The position numbers and the translations under genes are program-made. A stretch of 64,000 nt of DNA, from positions 48,135 to 112,134 of the forward strand of contig NZ_CAAAID010000009.1 of NCBI RefSeq assembly GCF_900639915.1, written 5' to 3'. A model generated the notes under the pieces. The model was not told the DNA's origin and made no database searches. It worked only from the letters and a program-made list of their open reading frames with translations. Numbering within the stretch: the stretch's first letter is position 1; each line of letters begins with the position of its first letter. The DNA comes from Legionella nagasakiensis (GTDB taxonomy: Bacteria > Pseudomonadota > Gammaproteobacteria > Legionellales > Legionellaceae). This document shows, piece by piece, positions 1 to 8,215 of this stretch.

Positions 1-259
1 TGGCATTAAGCTGAAAAGAATGGAAACCCCATCAATTATAATTAAGGAGAGTGTATTTAGCTCTGTCTTTTTTGGGGGGGCGCGTTTAGGTTGTTGCTTG
101 GTTTTTAGATTTTTTACCATGATAAAAGAATGGCTTGGTATTTTTTCTACATACTAATATTAACTTTATGATTTAGCTATCGGTTTTTATATAAGTGAAT
201 AAGGTCACATAAAAATAGTCTAAAATAACCTTAAAGAAGATGAATCATGGAAATAAATA
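1..259. other. Non-coding leader region upstream of the FAAL operon
   Basis: No credible gene is seen here. The stretch is AT-rich, with a run of seven G at about 74-80. Just before the FAAL start, an AAGAAG Shine-Dalgarno-like run (about 234-239) is better spaced for tiny ORFs than for FAAL itself: ATG at 240 gives MNHGNK ending in a TAATG overlap with the FAAL start, and ATG at 247 gives MEINNDA in another frame. No promoter was clear enough to call. Confidence 0.4.
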
Positions 260-2053
260 ATGACGCTTGAGTTTCAATCATTCGTGGATGTTCTTTCTCA
301 TCGTGTCCAAAAAACTCCTAAACAAATGGCTTGTCTTTTTCTAAATAAAAATGATGGTTCAGATTCAAGTCAATTGACTTATGAAGAACTGGATAGTAAA
401 GCTCGAGCAATCGCGGCTGCCCTACAAGAACAAAATATAAAAAAAGGCGATAGAGCGTTGCTTATTTTTGTTCCCGGTCTTGATTTGATTAGTGCTTTTT
501 TTGGCTGTCTATACGCGGGTGTCATAGCTGTCCCTGTTTATCCTCCGATTAATAAAAAATTGATGGATAAAATACGCCGTATTATAGAAAATGCTGCTCC
601 GAAAATTATGCTGATGACTGAGGAGCATTTAAAAAAGTATGGTCGTTTAGAGGAGAAAAACAGGGCTATCATAAGCAGTCACAGCCGGAGAGAATTACTG
701 TTGCCATTGCAGTTTGAGCGGCTTTCATGCTTGACGATAGAATCCATTCCCGCTCATTCCAGTAATCGATGGCAGCAGCCAGAAATATCATCAAAGCATC
801 TTGCTTTTTTACAATACACTTCTGGTTCAACATCCTACCCTAAAGGAGTCATGATAAGCCATGGTAATTTATTAGATAACTTATCTAAGATTTGTCAAGC
901 TTTTGACATGAACAAACAAAGTATTTTATTTGGCTGGCTGCCGCCTTATCACGATATGGGATTGATTGGAAATATCTTATCACCCATCTATGGAGGTTTT
1001 CCTGGTATCTTGATGACGCCGTTTTCATTTTTACAAAACCCGTTTTCTTGGCTGCAAAACATCAGTAAATATCGTGTAACCATTAGCGGCAGCCCTAATT
1101 TTGCTTATGATTATTGTGTTAGAAGAATTAAAGATGAAAAAAAACAAGACTTGGATTTAAGCTCTTGGAAGGTGGCATTTAATGGTGCAGAACCTGTTCA
1201 TGCTGAAACGATGGAGCGGTTTTATCAAGCATTTAAAGAATACGGGTTTCGTAAGGAAACGTTTTATCCTTGTTATGGTCTGGCGGAAGCCACTCTTCTT
1301 GTTGCGGGAGGGATGGCGGGTGAATCTTATCATACGGTGAATGTTGCGAAACAATGTTTTCAGGATCATCGTATTCATTTTGTCGACGACATGGTTGGTT
1401 ATACGCTGGTGAGTTGTGGAAAAATGAGGCACGATGTCAAAATCGTTGACCCTGATACTCATCAGGAATGTCCTGCTGATATGGTCGGAGAAATATGGCT
1501 TAAAAGTCCTAGTGTTGCTCATGGTTATTGGCAGCAGGAGGAAGAAACGAAGCAGGCATTTCACGGCACGATTCATCATAAAAAAAATAAATCGTCTTTT
1601 TTACGTACAGGGGATTTAGGTTTTATTCATAATAATGAACTTTATGTAACCGGCCGTATTAAGGATTTGATTATTTTATACGGTAAAAACCATTATCCAC
1701 AGGATATTGAATACACGATTCTGCATTCTTCTTTGTATAAACAAATCGGCAGTTGTGCGGCCTTCGTCAAGGCAGTTAATAACGAGTATCGGTTGACGGT
1801 CATGTGTGAAATCAAAAATCGATATTTAGAACAATCGGCGCAAAACGCCTTATTTAATGCACTCTTCGAATTGATTTATCAGGAGCATCAACTTGAAGTT
1901 CATAAGATTGTACTGGTCCCCAATAAAACGATACCTAAAACAACCAGCGGGAAAATAAGCAGAAATTTTTGTCGACAGCAATTGATAAATAAATCCATCC
2001 CTATCATTGCGACTTGGTATTTAATCGATAACGATTCTTCACAGGAAACGTAA
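260..2053 (+). CDS. Fatty acyl-AMP ligase (FAAL)
   Basis: A 597-residue member of the ANL adenylating superfamily, of FAAL type. FAALs activate a fatty acid with ATP to acyl-AMP and pass it to the phosphopantetheine arm of an acyl carrier protein rather than to CoA. Visible motifs are the P-loop-like YTSGSTSYPKGVMISH near residue 190, GWLPPYHDMGLIG near 230, the adenylate-binding CYGLAEATLLVAGG near 345, and the hinge/C-terminal region with TGRIKDLIILYGKNHYPQDIE near 470. The length matches the family. It is the first gene of a tightly overlapping operon (TAATG with the next gene) that also encodes an ACP, the likely partner. FAAL rather than acyl-CoA ligase is inferred from the overall motif pattern; the substrate is unknown. 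Confidence 0.88.
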   Translation: MTLEFQSFVDVLSHRVQKTPKQMACLFLNKNDGSDSSQLTYEELDSKARAIAAALQEQNIKKGDRALLIFVPGLDLISAFFGCLYAGVIAVPVYPPINKKLMDKIRRIIENAAPKIMLMTEEHLKKYGRLEEKNRAIISSHSRRELLLPLQFERLSCLTIESIPAHSSNRWQQPEISSKHLAFLQYTSGSTSYPKGVMISHGNLLDNLSKICQAFDMNKQSILFGWLPPYHDMGLIGNILSPIYGGFPGILMTPFSFLQNPFSWLQNISKYRVTISGSPNFAYDYCVRRIKDEKKQDLDLSSWKVAFNGAEPVHAETMERFYQAFKEYGFRKETFYPCYGLAEATLLVAGGMAGESYHTVNVAKQCFQDHRIHFVDDMVGYTLVSCGKMRHDVKIVDPDTHQECPADMVGEIWLKSPSVAHGYWQQEEETKQAFHGTIHHKKNKSSFLRTGDLGFIHNNELYVTGRIKDLIILYGKNHYPQDIEYTILHSSLYKQIGSCAAFVKAVNNEYRLTVMCEIKNRYLEQSAQNALFNALFELIYQEHQLEVHKIVLVPNKTIPKTTSGKISRNFCRQQLINKSIPIIATWYLIDNDSSQET

Positions 2054-3423
2054 TGAATGTTTTGCCGAATCCTATTCCTGAAAGAATAGCTCTGATTTGT
2101 CAGGGACATGAAATCAGTTTCGCCAACCTTGACCACGATGTTGATGCGATGGCAAAAAAATTTAAGAAGCTGCCCCAGGGGATCATTGCATTAACCGCTG
2201 AGAATAAGAGCACTTTTGTGATTCAGTTACTGGCAGCATTTCTTAATAATCAACCTGTTGCTGTGTTTGCCAACCATTGGTCGCAAAAAGAAATAAACGA
2301 TAAATTTGATTTGTTGGGGCATGCTCTGCGCGTGGATGAACAAGGAAACATAATTTCGATGAACAGGCATTCTATTCCCAGGTGCCATGAGAAGACAGCT
2401 CTTATTTTGTTTACTTCAGGCAGTACAGGTCAGTCAAAAGCCGTGCAACTGTCACAGGAGAACATCAAAACTAACTGTCGTGCGGTTATTGATTCGTTAA
2501 ATTTTTCTGCTACGGACAATCAATGGTTATTTTTGCCTTTGTCCTATTCATTTGGTTTATTAGGCCAACTTTTACCTGGCTTGATGGCCGGGATAACGAC
2601 TCATTTGACAGAAGGTTTTGCCGAGATTAATGCCATGTTTGTATCAAAGCTTATCCCGCGCATGTGGAGCGGTGTGCCTTCTCATTGGAGTGTGATTATG
2701 AAAATGGCTGAACATTTTCCAAGCGTTGCCTGTCAGCTTACACATGTTATCTCAGCTGGAGCAAAATTGTCCCGAGATTTACGTGTCCGCTTAATAGAAA
2801 TGTTTCCCAATGCGGTTATTTATAATAATTATGGTTTAACCGAAGCATCTCCCCGTGTCTTGACCTTATCAAGTCAGGATCCTTTATTTTTGAGCGAATA
2901 TGTGGGTTATCCGGTTGGTGATTGGCGGTTGAAATTATCGAAAGAGCAGGAATTATTTATTTATGGCAAGCAGGTTATGTTAGGGTATCTTGGTGAGCGC
3001 AATTCCGCAAAAATTCAGGACGGATGGTTGGCTACCGGTGATTTGGCTGAGATTACCCCCATTGGTCTGGTTTCTATTAAAGGTCGTTGTGATTATCTCG
3101 TTAACATTGGGGGGGAAAAAATCAGTCTTGATGAAATTGAGCGTATAATCAATCAATGCTCTTTATTTGCTGAAGTCGTAGTCATTCCGGTTGAGGATGT
3201 TTTGTATGGTACCCGCTTGATGGTGTTTTTGGAAAAGAGTGGCGGGGAAGCCTCCTGTTCAAAAGAGCAATTGCTCCAAACCATCCAACAGCGCTTTGGA
3301 CGATACGTGCCTCTGCAATTGCATGTTATGGCAAGCTTGCCAAGAAATAAAAATGGCAAATTAGATAGAGCAGCATTAACGGTTATTGCACAAAATTACC
3401 TGAAGGATAAGAAAGATGCTTAG
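2053..3423 (+). CDS. AMP-dependent synthetase/ligase (short acyl/aryl-activating enzyme)
   Basis: A 456-residue ANL-superfamily ligase, shorter than typical acyl-CoA synthetases (500-560), mainly through a reduced N-terminal part. It shows LFTSGSTGQSKAVQLSQ near residue 120, NNYGLTEASPRV near 260, GWLATGDLAEI near 325, the hinge region KGRCDYLVNIGGEKISLDE, and the C-terminal catalytic-lysine motif LPRNKNGKLDR near 435, so it looks catalytically complete. Its ATG overlaps the FAAL stop (TAATG) and its 3' end overlaps the ACP gene by 8 nt, which implies translational coupling. It could load a second substrate on the ACP, make an acyl-CoA, or act like OleC on a hydroxy acid. The sequence does not decide between these. 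Confidence 0.8.
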   Translation: MNVLPNPIPERIALICQGHEISFANLDHDVDAMAKKFKKLPQGIIALTAENKSTFVIQLLAAFLNNQPVAVFANHWSQKEINDKFDLLGHALRVDEQGNIISMNRHSIPRCHEKTALILFTSGSTGQSKAVQLSQENIKTNCRAVIDSLNFSATDNQWLFLPLSYSFGLLGQLLPGLMAGITTHLTEGFAEINAMFVSKLIPRMWSGVPSHWSVIMKMAEHFPSVACQLTHVISAGAKLSRDLRVRLIEMFPNAVIYNNYGLTEASPRVLTLSSQDPLFLSEYVGYPVGDWRLKLSKEQELFIYGKQVMLGYLGERNSAKIQDGWLATGDLAEITPIGLVSIKGRCDYLVNIGGEKISLDEIERIINQCSLFAEVVVIPVEDVLYGTRLMVFLEKSGGEASCSKEQLLQTIQQRFGRYVPLQLHVMASLPRNKNGKLDRAALTVIAQNYLKDKKDA

Positions 3424-3649
3424 TGAGCGCATTGAGAAAGCATTAGCTAATGTCGGTCTTTTAACCCTTCCCAAGGATAGGTGTGCGAAACTTGCCTATT
3501 CTGGGCTTGATAGTTTGCTCCTGGCTTTATTGATTATAGAGCTGGAACGTGAATTTAAAATTAGAATCCCCGTCGTCCCTTTGGATAAGACACGGTTTGA
3601 GTCACTCCATTCCATTGAAGCCTATCTTACAGAGCTGGGGGTAAAATGA
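3416..3649 (+). CDS. Acyl carrier protein (operon ACP 1)
   Basis: A 77-residue stand-alone acyl carrier protein. The segment YSGLDSLLLALLIIELE carries the expected phosphopantetheine attachment serine (Ser33) in a G-L-D-S-L context, followed by a helix II rich in Leu and Glu. It differs from housekeeping AcpP (DSLD in an acidic frame) and belongs to the secondary-metabolism type. It overlaps the upstream ligase by 8 nt and the downstream SDR by an ATGA, so its dose is probably fixed relative to those enzymes. It is the obvious acceptor for the FAAL two genes upstream. Confidence 0.9.
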   Translation: MLSERIEKALANVGLLTLPKDRCAKLAYSGLDSLLLALLIIELEREFKIRIPVVPLDKTRFESLHSIEAYLTELGVK

Positions 3650-4401
3650 ATATTCTTATCACGGGTGGTTCTTCTGAAATAGCGGAGGCTATTGCAAGAC
3701 GTCGGATAGCTATGGGGGATCATATTATGATTACTTGCTCCAGTGAAAAGACGCTGGAACAAACCCTCCAACATTACCAAGAACGAAACTTGTCCGTAAC
3801 GGGATTTGTATACAATTTCCGTTGTCCGGAGCGTAGCGAACAAGTCTTGCAAGACACGCTTAAAAATCAAATCGATGCCCTGATTCTAAATGCGTTTACA
3901 CGGGTAACTCGTTTTCGCAGATTGCATGAACTTCCGGTTGAGACCATTGAAGACTATATTGCAATTAACTTAAAAGGAAATATCTGGCTTATTCATTATT
4001 TATTACCCATGATGCTCAAACATCACTTTGGTCGTTTAATTTTTATATCCAGTGTTTCGTCTATTGCGGGCACAAGCGGTTATGGTGCTTATTGTACGGC
4101 AAAAGCGGCTCTTGAAGGATTATTTTTAAATTTGGCAGTGGATTATAGTGCCGATAATATTTTAGCTAATATCGTGCGTGCAGGTCTTTTTAAGACGGAA
4201 AGAACTCGAAAATTTTGGTCGCAACCAGGCTATCAAGAAAAAATGGCGAAAATAATTCCGCAGGGCTGCATGGGCGAGCCGCAGCAAATTGCGGAAGCAC
4301 TGGACCCATTGCTTTCTTCTTCCACTTATATGACTGGCTCAATACTTACGGTGAGCGGCGGCCTGCCGCTTATTCGTTCAGCAGGATTTACCTCCTCATG
4401 A
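3646..4401 (+). CDS. Short-chain dehydrogenase/reductase (FabG-like)
   Basis: A 251-residue classical SDR. The nucleotide-binding motif is degenerate: ITGGSSEIA replaces the usual TGxxxGxG, and LNAF replaces NNAG. The catalytic Ser136, Tyr149 and Lys153 (YCTAK) are intact. The C-terminal TGSILTVSGG matches the family. In this operon it most likely reduces a 3-oxoacyl-ACP or a related ketone made by the downstream ketosynthase. The start overlaps the ACP stop (ATGA) and the stop overlaps the KAS III start. Substrate and cofactor are not evident, and the altered glycine motif may affect cofactor preference. Confidence 0.85.
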   Translation: MNILITGGSSEIAEAIARRRIAMGDHIMITCSSEKTLEQTLQHYQERNLSVTGFVYNFRCPERSEQVLQDTLKNQIDALILNAFTRVTRFRRLHELPVETIEDYIAINLKGNIWLIHYLLPMMLKHHFGRLIFISSVSSIAGTSGYGAYCTAKAALEGLFLNLAVDYSADNILANIVRAGLFKTERTRKFWSQPGYQEKMAKIIPQGCMGEPQQIAEALDPLLSSSTYMTGSILTVSGGLPLIRSAGFTSS

Positions 4402-5408
4402 ATTTTTTACCTGCTGAAAAAAATATCTACCTCAAAGGCCCTTGCGCCGTCTTGCCTGAGCAAGTGATGTCTAACCAGGATATCATTGCGTGGACAAATT
4501 CAACGCATGACCCATCCTTAATTAGTTTTTCAACGGGCATACGCACGCGACATTGGGTCAAAAAAGAGCAAGCCTGCAGTGATCTGGCTATCTTGGCTGT
4601 CAATGCTTTATTTGCGCAAAAAACAAAAGAAAAAGATAAGATCTCCCAACTGATTGTGGCCACGATTTCCGGGGATTATCTTTCTCCGCCTACCAGTCCT
4701 TTGGTGCAACATCGTCTCGGTTTGCAACACATTGGGGCATTTGATATTGGTGCTGCCTGTGCAGGATTTGTGGTTGGCTTACATACCAGCGCTGCTTTGG
4801 TTCAGGCTACAGCGGGGAGTGTGCTTTTAATTGCCAGTGAAATTCGTTCCAAATTTTTGAATAAGAAACATTTTGCTAGCAGTGTTTTATTTGGTGATGG
4901 AGCTGCGGCCTGTGTGGTCACTAATGATAAGAAAGAAGCAGAATTTCGTTTTATTGCTTCGGCTTTATTTTCTGATGGCGAGGTGGGTGATATTGTTTCG
5001 ATTCCTGCTGGTGGTTCTCGCATGCCTGCGGCATGTTGCTCCAATTCTGATGAGCTGTTTATTAATATAAAGGAAAGTACGGCATTATTTGTAAAGGCGG
5101 TCGATGGGATGAGCGATTGTGCGCAAGCCTTTTTACGTCAATTAAATATGCCTGCTGCAACGATTGATTGGCTGATTCCTCATCAGGGAAACCGACATCT
5201 AGTCATGTCCGTTGCGAAGCAATTATCCATTCCTGCAGAAAAGGTGGTCGAGGTCGTGAACTATTCTGGCAATACTTCAGGGGCTAGCGTCGGTATTGCG
5301 CTTGATCATCTTAAACAGCAGTCTGAATTAAAACCTGGTGACAAAATATTACTGGTTGCAGCAGGTGGGGGTGGTATTGCTGCTTGTGCCTTACTGGAAG
5401 CAATATAA
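4398..5408 (+). CDS. 3-oxoacyl-ACP synthase III-like ketosynthase
   Basis: A 336-residue thiolase-fold condensing enzyme of the FabH type. The start chosen is the ATG overlapping the SDR stop (ATGA); a longer reading from 4215 would run inside the SDR gene. The complete Cys-His-Asn triad is visible: Cys121 in GAACAGF, His262 in IPHQGNRH and Asn292 in YSGNTSGASVG. These enzymes condense an acyl thioester with malonyl-ACP or a similar extender, or transfer acyl groups. Position after FAAL, ligase, ACP and SDR suggests a specialised pathway rather than primary fatty acid synthesis. The gene ends 2 nt before the end of a convergent ACP gene. Confidence 0.88.
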   Translation: MNFLPAEKNIYLKGPCAVLPEQVMSNQDIIAWTNSTHDPSLISFSTGIRTRHWVKKEQACSDLAILAVNALFAQKTKEKDKISQLIVATISGDYLSPPTSPLVQHRLGLQHIGAFDIGAACAGFVVGLHTSAALVQATAGSVLLIASEIRSKFLNKKHFASSVLFGDGAAACVVTNDKKEAEFRFIASALFSDGEVGDIVSIPAGGSRMPAACCSNSDELFINIKESTALFVKAVDGMSDCAQAFLRQLNMPAATIDWLIPHQGNRHLVMSVAKQLSIPAEKVVEVVNYSGNTSGASVGIALDHLKQQSELKPGDKILLVAAGGGGIAACALLEAI

Positions 5409-5410
5409 AT

Positions 5411-5638
5411 TCATCGCTGGGTGAAATCGTACAAGTCTTTATAAGTATGAAATTTTATTACATCTTCTTCTGTAACCGACAGTTTATATTCTTCACTAAG
5501 GATGGCGAGTAATTCGACAATCTTTAGAGAATCCATATGAAGGTCTTCAATGAGAGTTGTATCGTCATCAATGGTTTGTATCGATGCACCTGATAATCGG
5601 CTAATGATTTTTTTTAATTCACCATCACTTAATTTCAT
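5411..5638 (-). CDS. Acyl carrier protein (ACP 2)
   Basis: A 75-residue acyl carrier protein. DDDTTLIEDLHMDSLKIVELLAIL contains the phosphopantetheine serine (Ser37 in M-D-S-L). The start is the ATG preceded by AAGGA about 8 nt upstream; a GTG one codon earlier is possible. It lies convergent to the KAS III gene with only 2 nt between the stop codons, and its promoter must lie in or beyond the downstream MFS gene, so it is probably cotranscribed with that transporter. It is clearly different in sequence from the plus-strand ACP, which suggests separate partner enzymes. Confidence 0.85.
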   Translation of the reverse strand: MKLSDGELKKIISRLSGASIQTIDDDTTLIEDLHMDSLKIVELLAILSEEYKLSVTEEDVIKFHTYKDLYDFTQR

Positions 5639-5668
5639 CACGAATTTCCTTTTTTTAATAATAAACGA

Positions 5669-6877
5669 TCAGGAACGGCTCTGCGTCGCTAATTGCCAGG
5701 CAAACAAGGAAAGTATGGCAAGAATGAGTAGAGTTGCTGCCAGAATAAACTGGTTATTCATATCCATAAAAGCAATTATCATACTGACTAATGCGGCACT
5801 TAAATCTTGAAGACAGCCATACAAGGCGCCCACTGTACCTGCCATGTTAGGGAATGGATTAAAGGCTCCGGCAAACGCGTTAATAAAGGTAAACCCTGCG
5901 CCTATGCTGAATAAGGCAACAGGGACCATAATCACCAGAACATTAATAAATCCCGATAAAGCAAATAATAGCATGATTATTCCTGCAAGTAGCATTAATA
6001 ATCCACCGCTTAAGACCATGATGGGTATTCCTTTTTTTAAAACCAACAGGCTATTAATAAAACCACTGATAAAAATGCCTGCGGCAATGACAAAGGCTAA
6101 CCATCCAAATTGGATGGGGGTTAATCCAAGAGTTTCTTGCAAAAGGAAAGGTGCCACGGTCAGATAAGCTATGATTCCTGCTCCGGCAAAACAGGCGCAA
6201 AGCGTGTAGCCAAGAAATGTTTTATTGTAAAATAATGTTAAATAATTTTGCTTCATAACGCTTAATTTGGTTGCCCGCGGGTTTGGATGTTGATTTGTCT
6301 CGGGAAGATATAAGGCGGTTAGAAACCATGTGATGAAGCCCAAAATAAATAAAGCCATAAAATTAGCTCTCCATCCCAGATGGAACTGGATGTAACCCCC
6401 CAATACAGGAGAAAATGCTAAAATAGCAACGCTAACCATGCCAACATAAGAGCCAATTTTTGCTAGCATCCGATCGTTTAATAGATCTCTGGCCAAGGAG
6501 CGTCCAACGGAATTACAACAGCCAATGCCAAAACCTTGGATGAGTCGTCCTGAGATTAGAAGTGGTGTTGATGTTGAGAAAAAACAAAGTAAACTCCCTG
6601 TAATGCTGATTCCTACGCCAAGCAAAATTGGTTTTTTTCTGCCTATGCGGTCGGAAAGAGGGCCATAAAACAAATGCGACGCACTAAAGCCTAGCATGAA
6701 AATAGATAGGGTAAATTGTATCGTTCCTGGGTCACTGTTTAATGCGCTGGTTATGGCAGGAAGAGATGGTGTATATAAATCAGTAGACATTTGCATTAGT
6801 GCTGCAAGCAATAAAATGATCATTAAAAGAGAAAGCGTTAACTTAGGGCTTTGAGAGTTGCTAATAGAGCCATTCAT
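5669..6877 (-). CDS. MFS drug/metabolite exporter (Bcr/CflA type)
   Basis: A 402-residue major facilitator with about 12 hydrophobic segments. MFS motif A is visible as FYGPLSDRIGRKKPIL near residue 72, and the N-terminal MQMSTDLYTPSLPAI segment is characteristic of the Bcr/CflA group of proton-driven multidrug exporters. It is encoded 30 nt upstream of ACP 2 on the same strand, so the two probably form one unit facing the FAAL operon. By context it may export the product of that locus or give self-protection. It could equally be an unrelated drug pump. Confidence 0.85.
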   Translation of the reverse strand: MNGSISNSQSPKLTLSLLMIILLLAALMQMSTDLYTPSLPAITSALNSDPGTIQFTLSIFMLGFSASHLFYGPLSDRIGRKKPILLGVGISITGSLLCFFSTSTPLLISGRLIQGFGIGCCNSVGRSLARDLLNDRMLAKIGSYVGMVSVAILAFSPVLGGYIQFHLGWRANFMALFILGFITWFLTALYLPETNQHPNPRATKLSVMKQNYLTLFYNKTFLGYTLCACFAGAGIIAYLTVAPFLLQETLGLTPIQFGWLAFVIAAGIFISGFINSLLVLKKGIPIMVLSGGLLMLLAGIIMLLFALSGFINVLVIMVPVALFSIGAGFTFINAFAGAFNPFPNMAGTVGALYGCLQDLSAALVSMIIAFMDMNNQFILAATLLILAILSLFAWQLATQSRS

Positions 6878-7041
6878 TTATTTCTGCCCTGTTTTTGGAT
6901 GTTGTTTTATAATTTACCGTAAAAGTAACATATTCAAATGGCTTTCTGCCACGAAACAATAAGATATTTATTGTGAATCGTGCTACATTGATGATTTTCG
7001 GCTAAGATTATCTTATATAATAATAAATTGGTTGAAGCGTA
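6878..7041. promoter_or_regulatory. Divergent promoter region between the MFS exporter and the 7042 gene
   Basis: This 164-nt AT-rich gap separates two divergent genes and must hold both promoters. A TATAAT match at 7016-7021 lies 20 nt before the plus-strand ATG, but no good -35 box sits at the right distance (GATTTT at 6993-6998 is weak). The minus-strand promoter was not resolved. Confidence 0.3.
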
Positions 7042-7677
7042 ATGGCAGAAGATTCCAAAGACACTTCTATGGAAGACCTGGTGCAACAGGGTGATGATGA
7101 GCGCAAGGCTTTATATGAAGAAGATGAATTTGACCCTGTTATTCTTGTAGAAAGAGTGTATCAATTATGGTGGCGATGGGCTGACTTTCATTTGTTTATC
7201 ATCAGTCCAACCATTGACACGATATCCCCCCCCTTAATTATTCCACCAGCCGTGATAGATGATAGTGGTGAACTTGAATTTGTTTATACCATCTATGATC
7301 ATGGATATAAGCTTAGCACCTCTAAGGGTGAGGAAATGCTTACCATTGGGATGTCAATGTATAAGTTATATTTAACGATTGAAAAAATGATTTATCTTTT
7401 AGTCGAGCGTCTGAAATCGGGTGGTATTGATACAGAGACTGAAGTTCAAATTGCTTTTGGTGGACATGAATTGGCACAACGCAAAGCGTTTGAATCGGTT
7501 ATTAATCTTAATTACAACGTGGTTGTTACCAATTTTGATCCAGGGGTATGGGGAGAACGTTACCTGCAGAATGTGAAGCGTTTGGCGGATAAAGGTTATG
7601 GTTATCCACCGGAAGCACCAAGGGATACTTATAGGCATCCTCATACTTCGACTGCAGCAACCACTAAACGGTCATGA
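7042..7677 (+). CDS. Conserved-looking protein of unknown function
   Basis: I do not recognise this 211-residue protein. The first 40 residues are strongly acidic (MAEDSKDTSMEDL, then EEDEFDP). Next comes a hydrophobic patch with SPTIDTISPPLIIPPAVI (about 54-71), and then a mixed alpha/beta region with TIYDHGYKLSTSKGEEML and HELAQRKAFESVINLNYNVVV. The C-terminus, from about 185, is polar and probably disordered (YGYPPEAPRDTYRH onwards, with Thr/Ala/His). There is no signal peptide or clear membrane helix, so it is likely cytosolic. It ends inside the 3' end of the convergent RDD gene (14-nt overlap). Confidence 0.75.
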   Translation: MAEDSKDTSMEDLVQQGDDERKALYEEDEFDPVILVERVYQLWWRWADFHLFIISPTIDTISPPLIIPPAVIDDSGELEFVYTIYDHGYKLSTSKGEEMLTIGMSMYKLYLTIEKMIYLLVERLKSGGIDTETEVQIAFGGHELAQRKAFESVINLNYNVVVTNFDPGVWGERYLQNVKRLADKGYGYPPEAPRDTYRHPHTSTAATTKRS

Positions 7678-8038
7678 TGTGACATTTTGTCCAGTGTTTG
7701 AGTATGGTTCTTGGGTTTTTCAAAGAGGCTGCTCCATAAAACAAGGCAGGAATAGTCAGTAAGAACCTTGCTAGTATTTGTTTTTGCTTCAGAGGAAAGG
7801 TGTGTGAAACAAGCTTCAGTTTCCATGCCCGCAGTCCAATCGTTTGTCCTCCATATCGATAAGATAGAAAATAATAATAGTAAATAATGCTTAATAAACT
7901 TAGCTGATACCAATAAGTTCCTGGATGGATGGCTTTACCGTGTCGACCTAAAAGACATAAAGCAGTAAAGACCATAAATAAAGTAAGTAGAACAAGTGCA
8001 TCATAAATCAACGCGCCTAAGTATCGAATAAAGTACAT
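7664..8038 (-). CDS. RDD family small membrane protein
   Basis: A 124-residue protein with hydrophobic segments at about 7-30, 42-60 and 90-108. The N-terminal RYLGALIYDALVL carries the conserved Arg and Asp of RDD-family domains, and GQTIGLRAWKLKLV fits the second conserved block. RDD proteins are poorly characterised; some act in Na+/H+ transport. The 3' end overlaps the convergent 7042 gene by 14 nt. The start lies in the region that also carries the sdh promoter on the other strand. Confidence 0.75.
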   Translation of the reverse strand: MYFIRYLGALIYDALVLLTLFMVFTALCLLGRHGKAIHPGTYWYQLSLLSIIYYYYFLSYRYGGQTIGLRAWKLKLVSHTFPLKQKQILARFLLTIPALFYGAASLKNPRTILKHWTKCHIMTV

Positions 8039-8101
8039 TTTAATCTGTCCATCATCAGAGAGAGAATCTTATAATATTTCTAAATGAAGAATTGTTAAAC
8101 T

Positions 8102-8129
8102 TTGCCTGGAAAAAACAGAGTGGTATACT
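8102..8129 (+). promoter_or_regulatory. Candidate sigma-70 promoter of sdhCDAB
   Basis: TTGCCT at 8102-8107 and TATACT at 8124-8129 are separated by 16 nt. Transcription would begin near 8136, about 80 nt before sdhC. It lies between the divergent RDD gene and sdhC, where an sdh promoter is required. Confidence 0.5.
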
Positions 8130-8215
8130 TCCTGAGTTTTACTGGTGCTTGTCGATGATTCCGTATCGTTTCGCAGCAGTTCTATATTAAATTTCCAAGA
8201 AGGAAGAAAATCACC

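Noticed and set aside
4215-4397. N-terminal extension of the KAS III gene inside the SDR gene
   Set aside because: The extra 61 residues are out of frame with the real SDR, do not resemble a KAS III N-terminus, and the ATGA overlap at 4398 fits the rest of the operon.
260-5408. Olefin/beta-lactone OleABCD locus
   Set aside because: There is no OleB-type hydrolase, a FAAL and an ACP are present, and the synthase looks like FabH; only partial similarity of parts, so not called.
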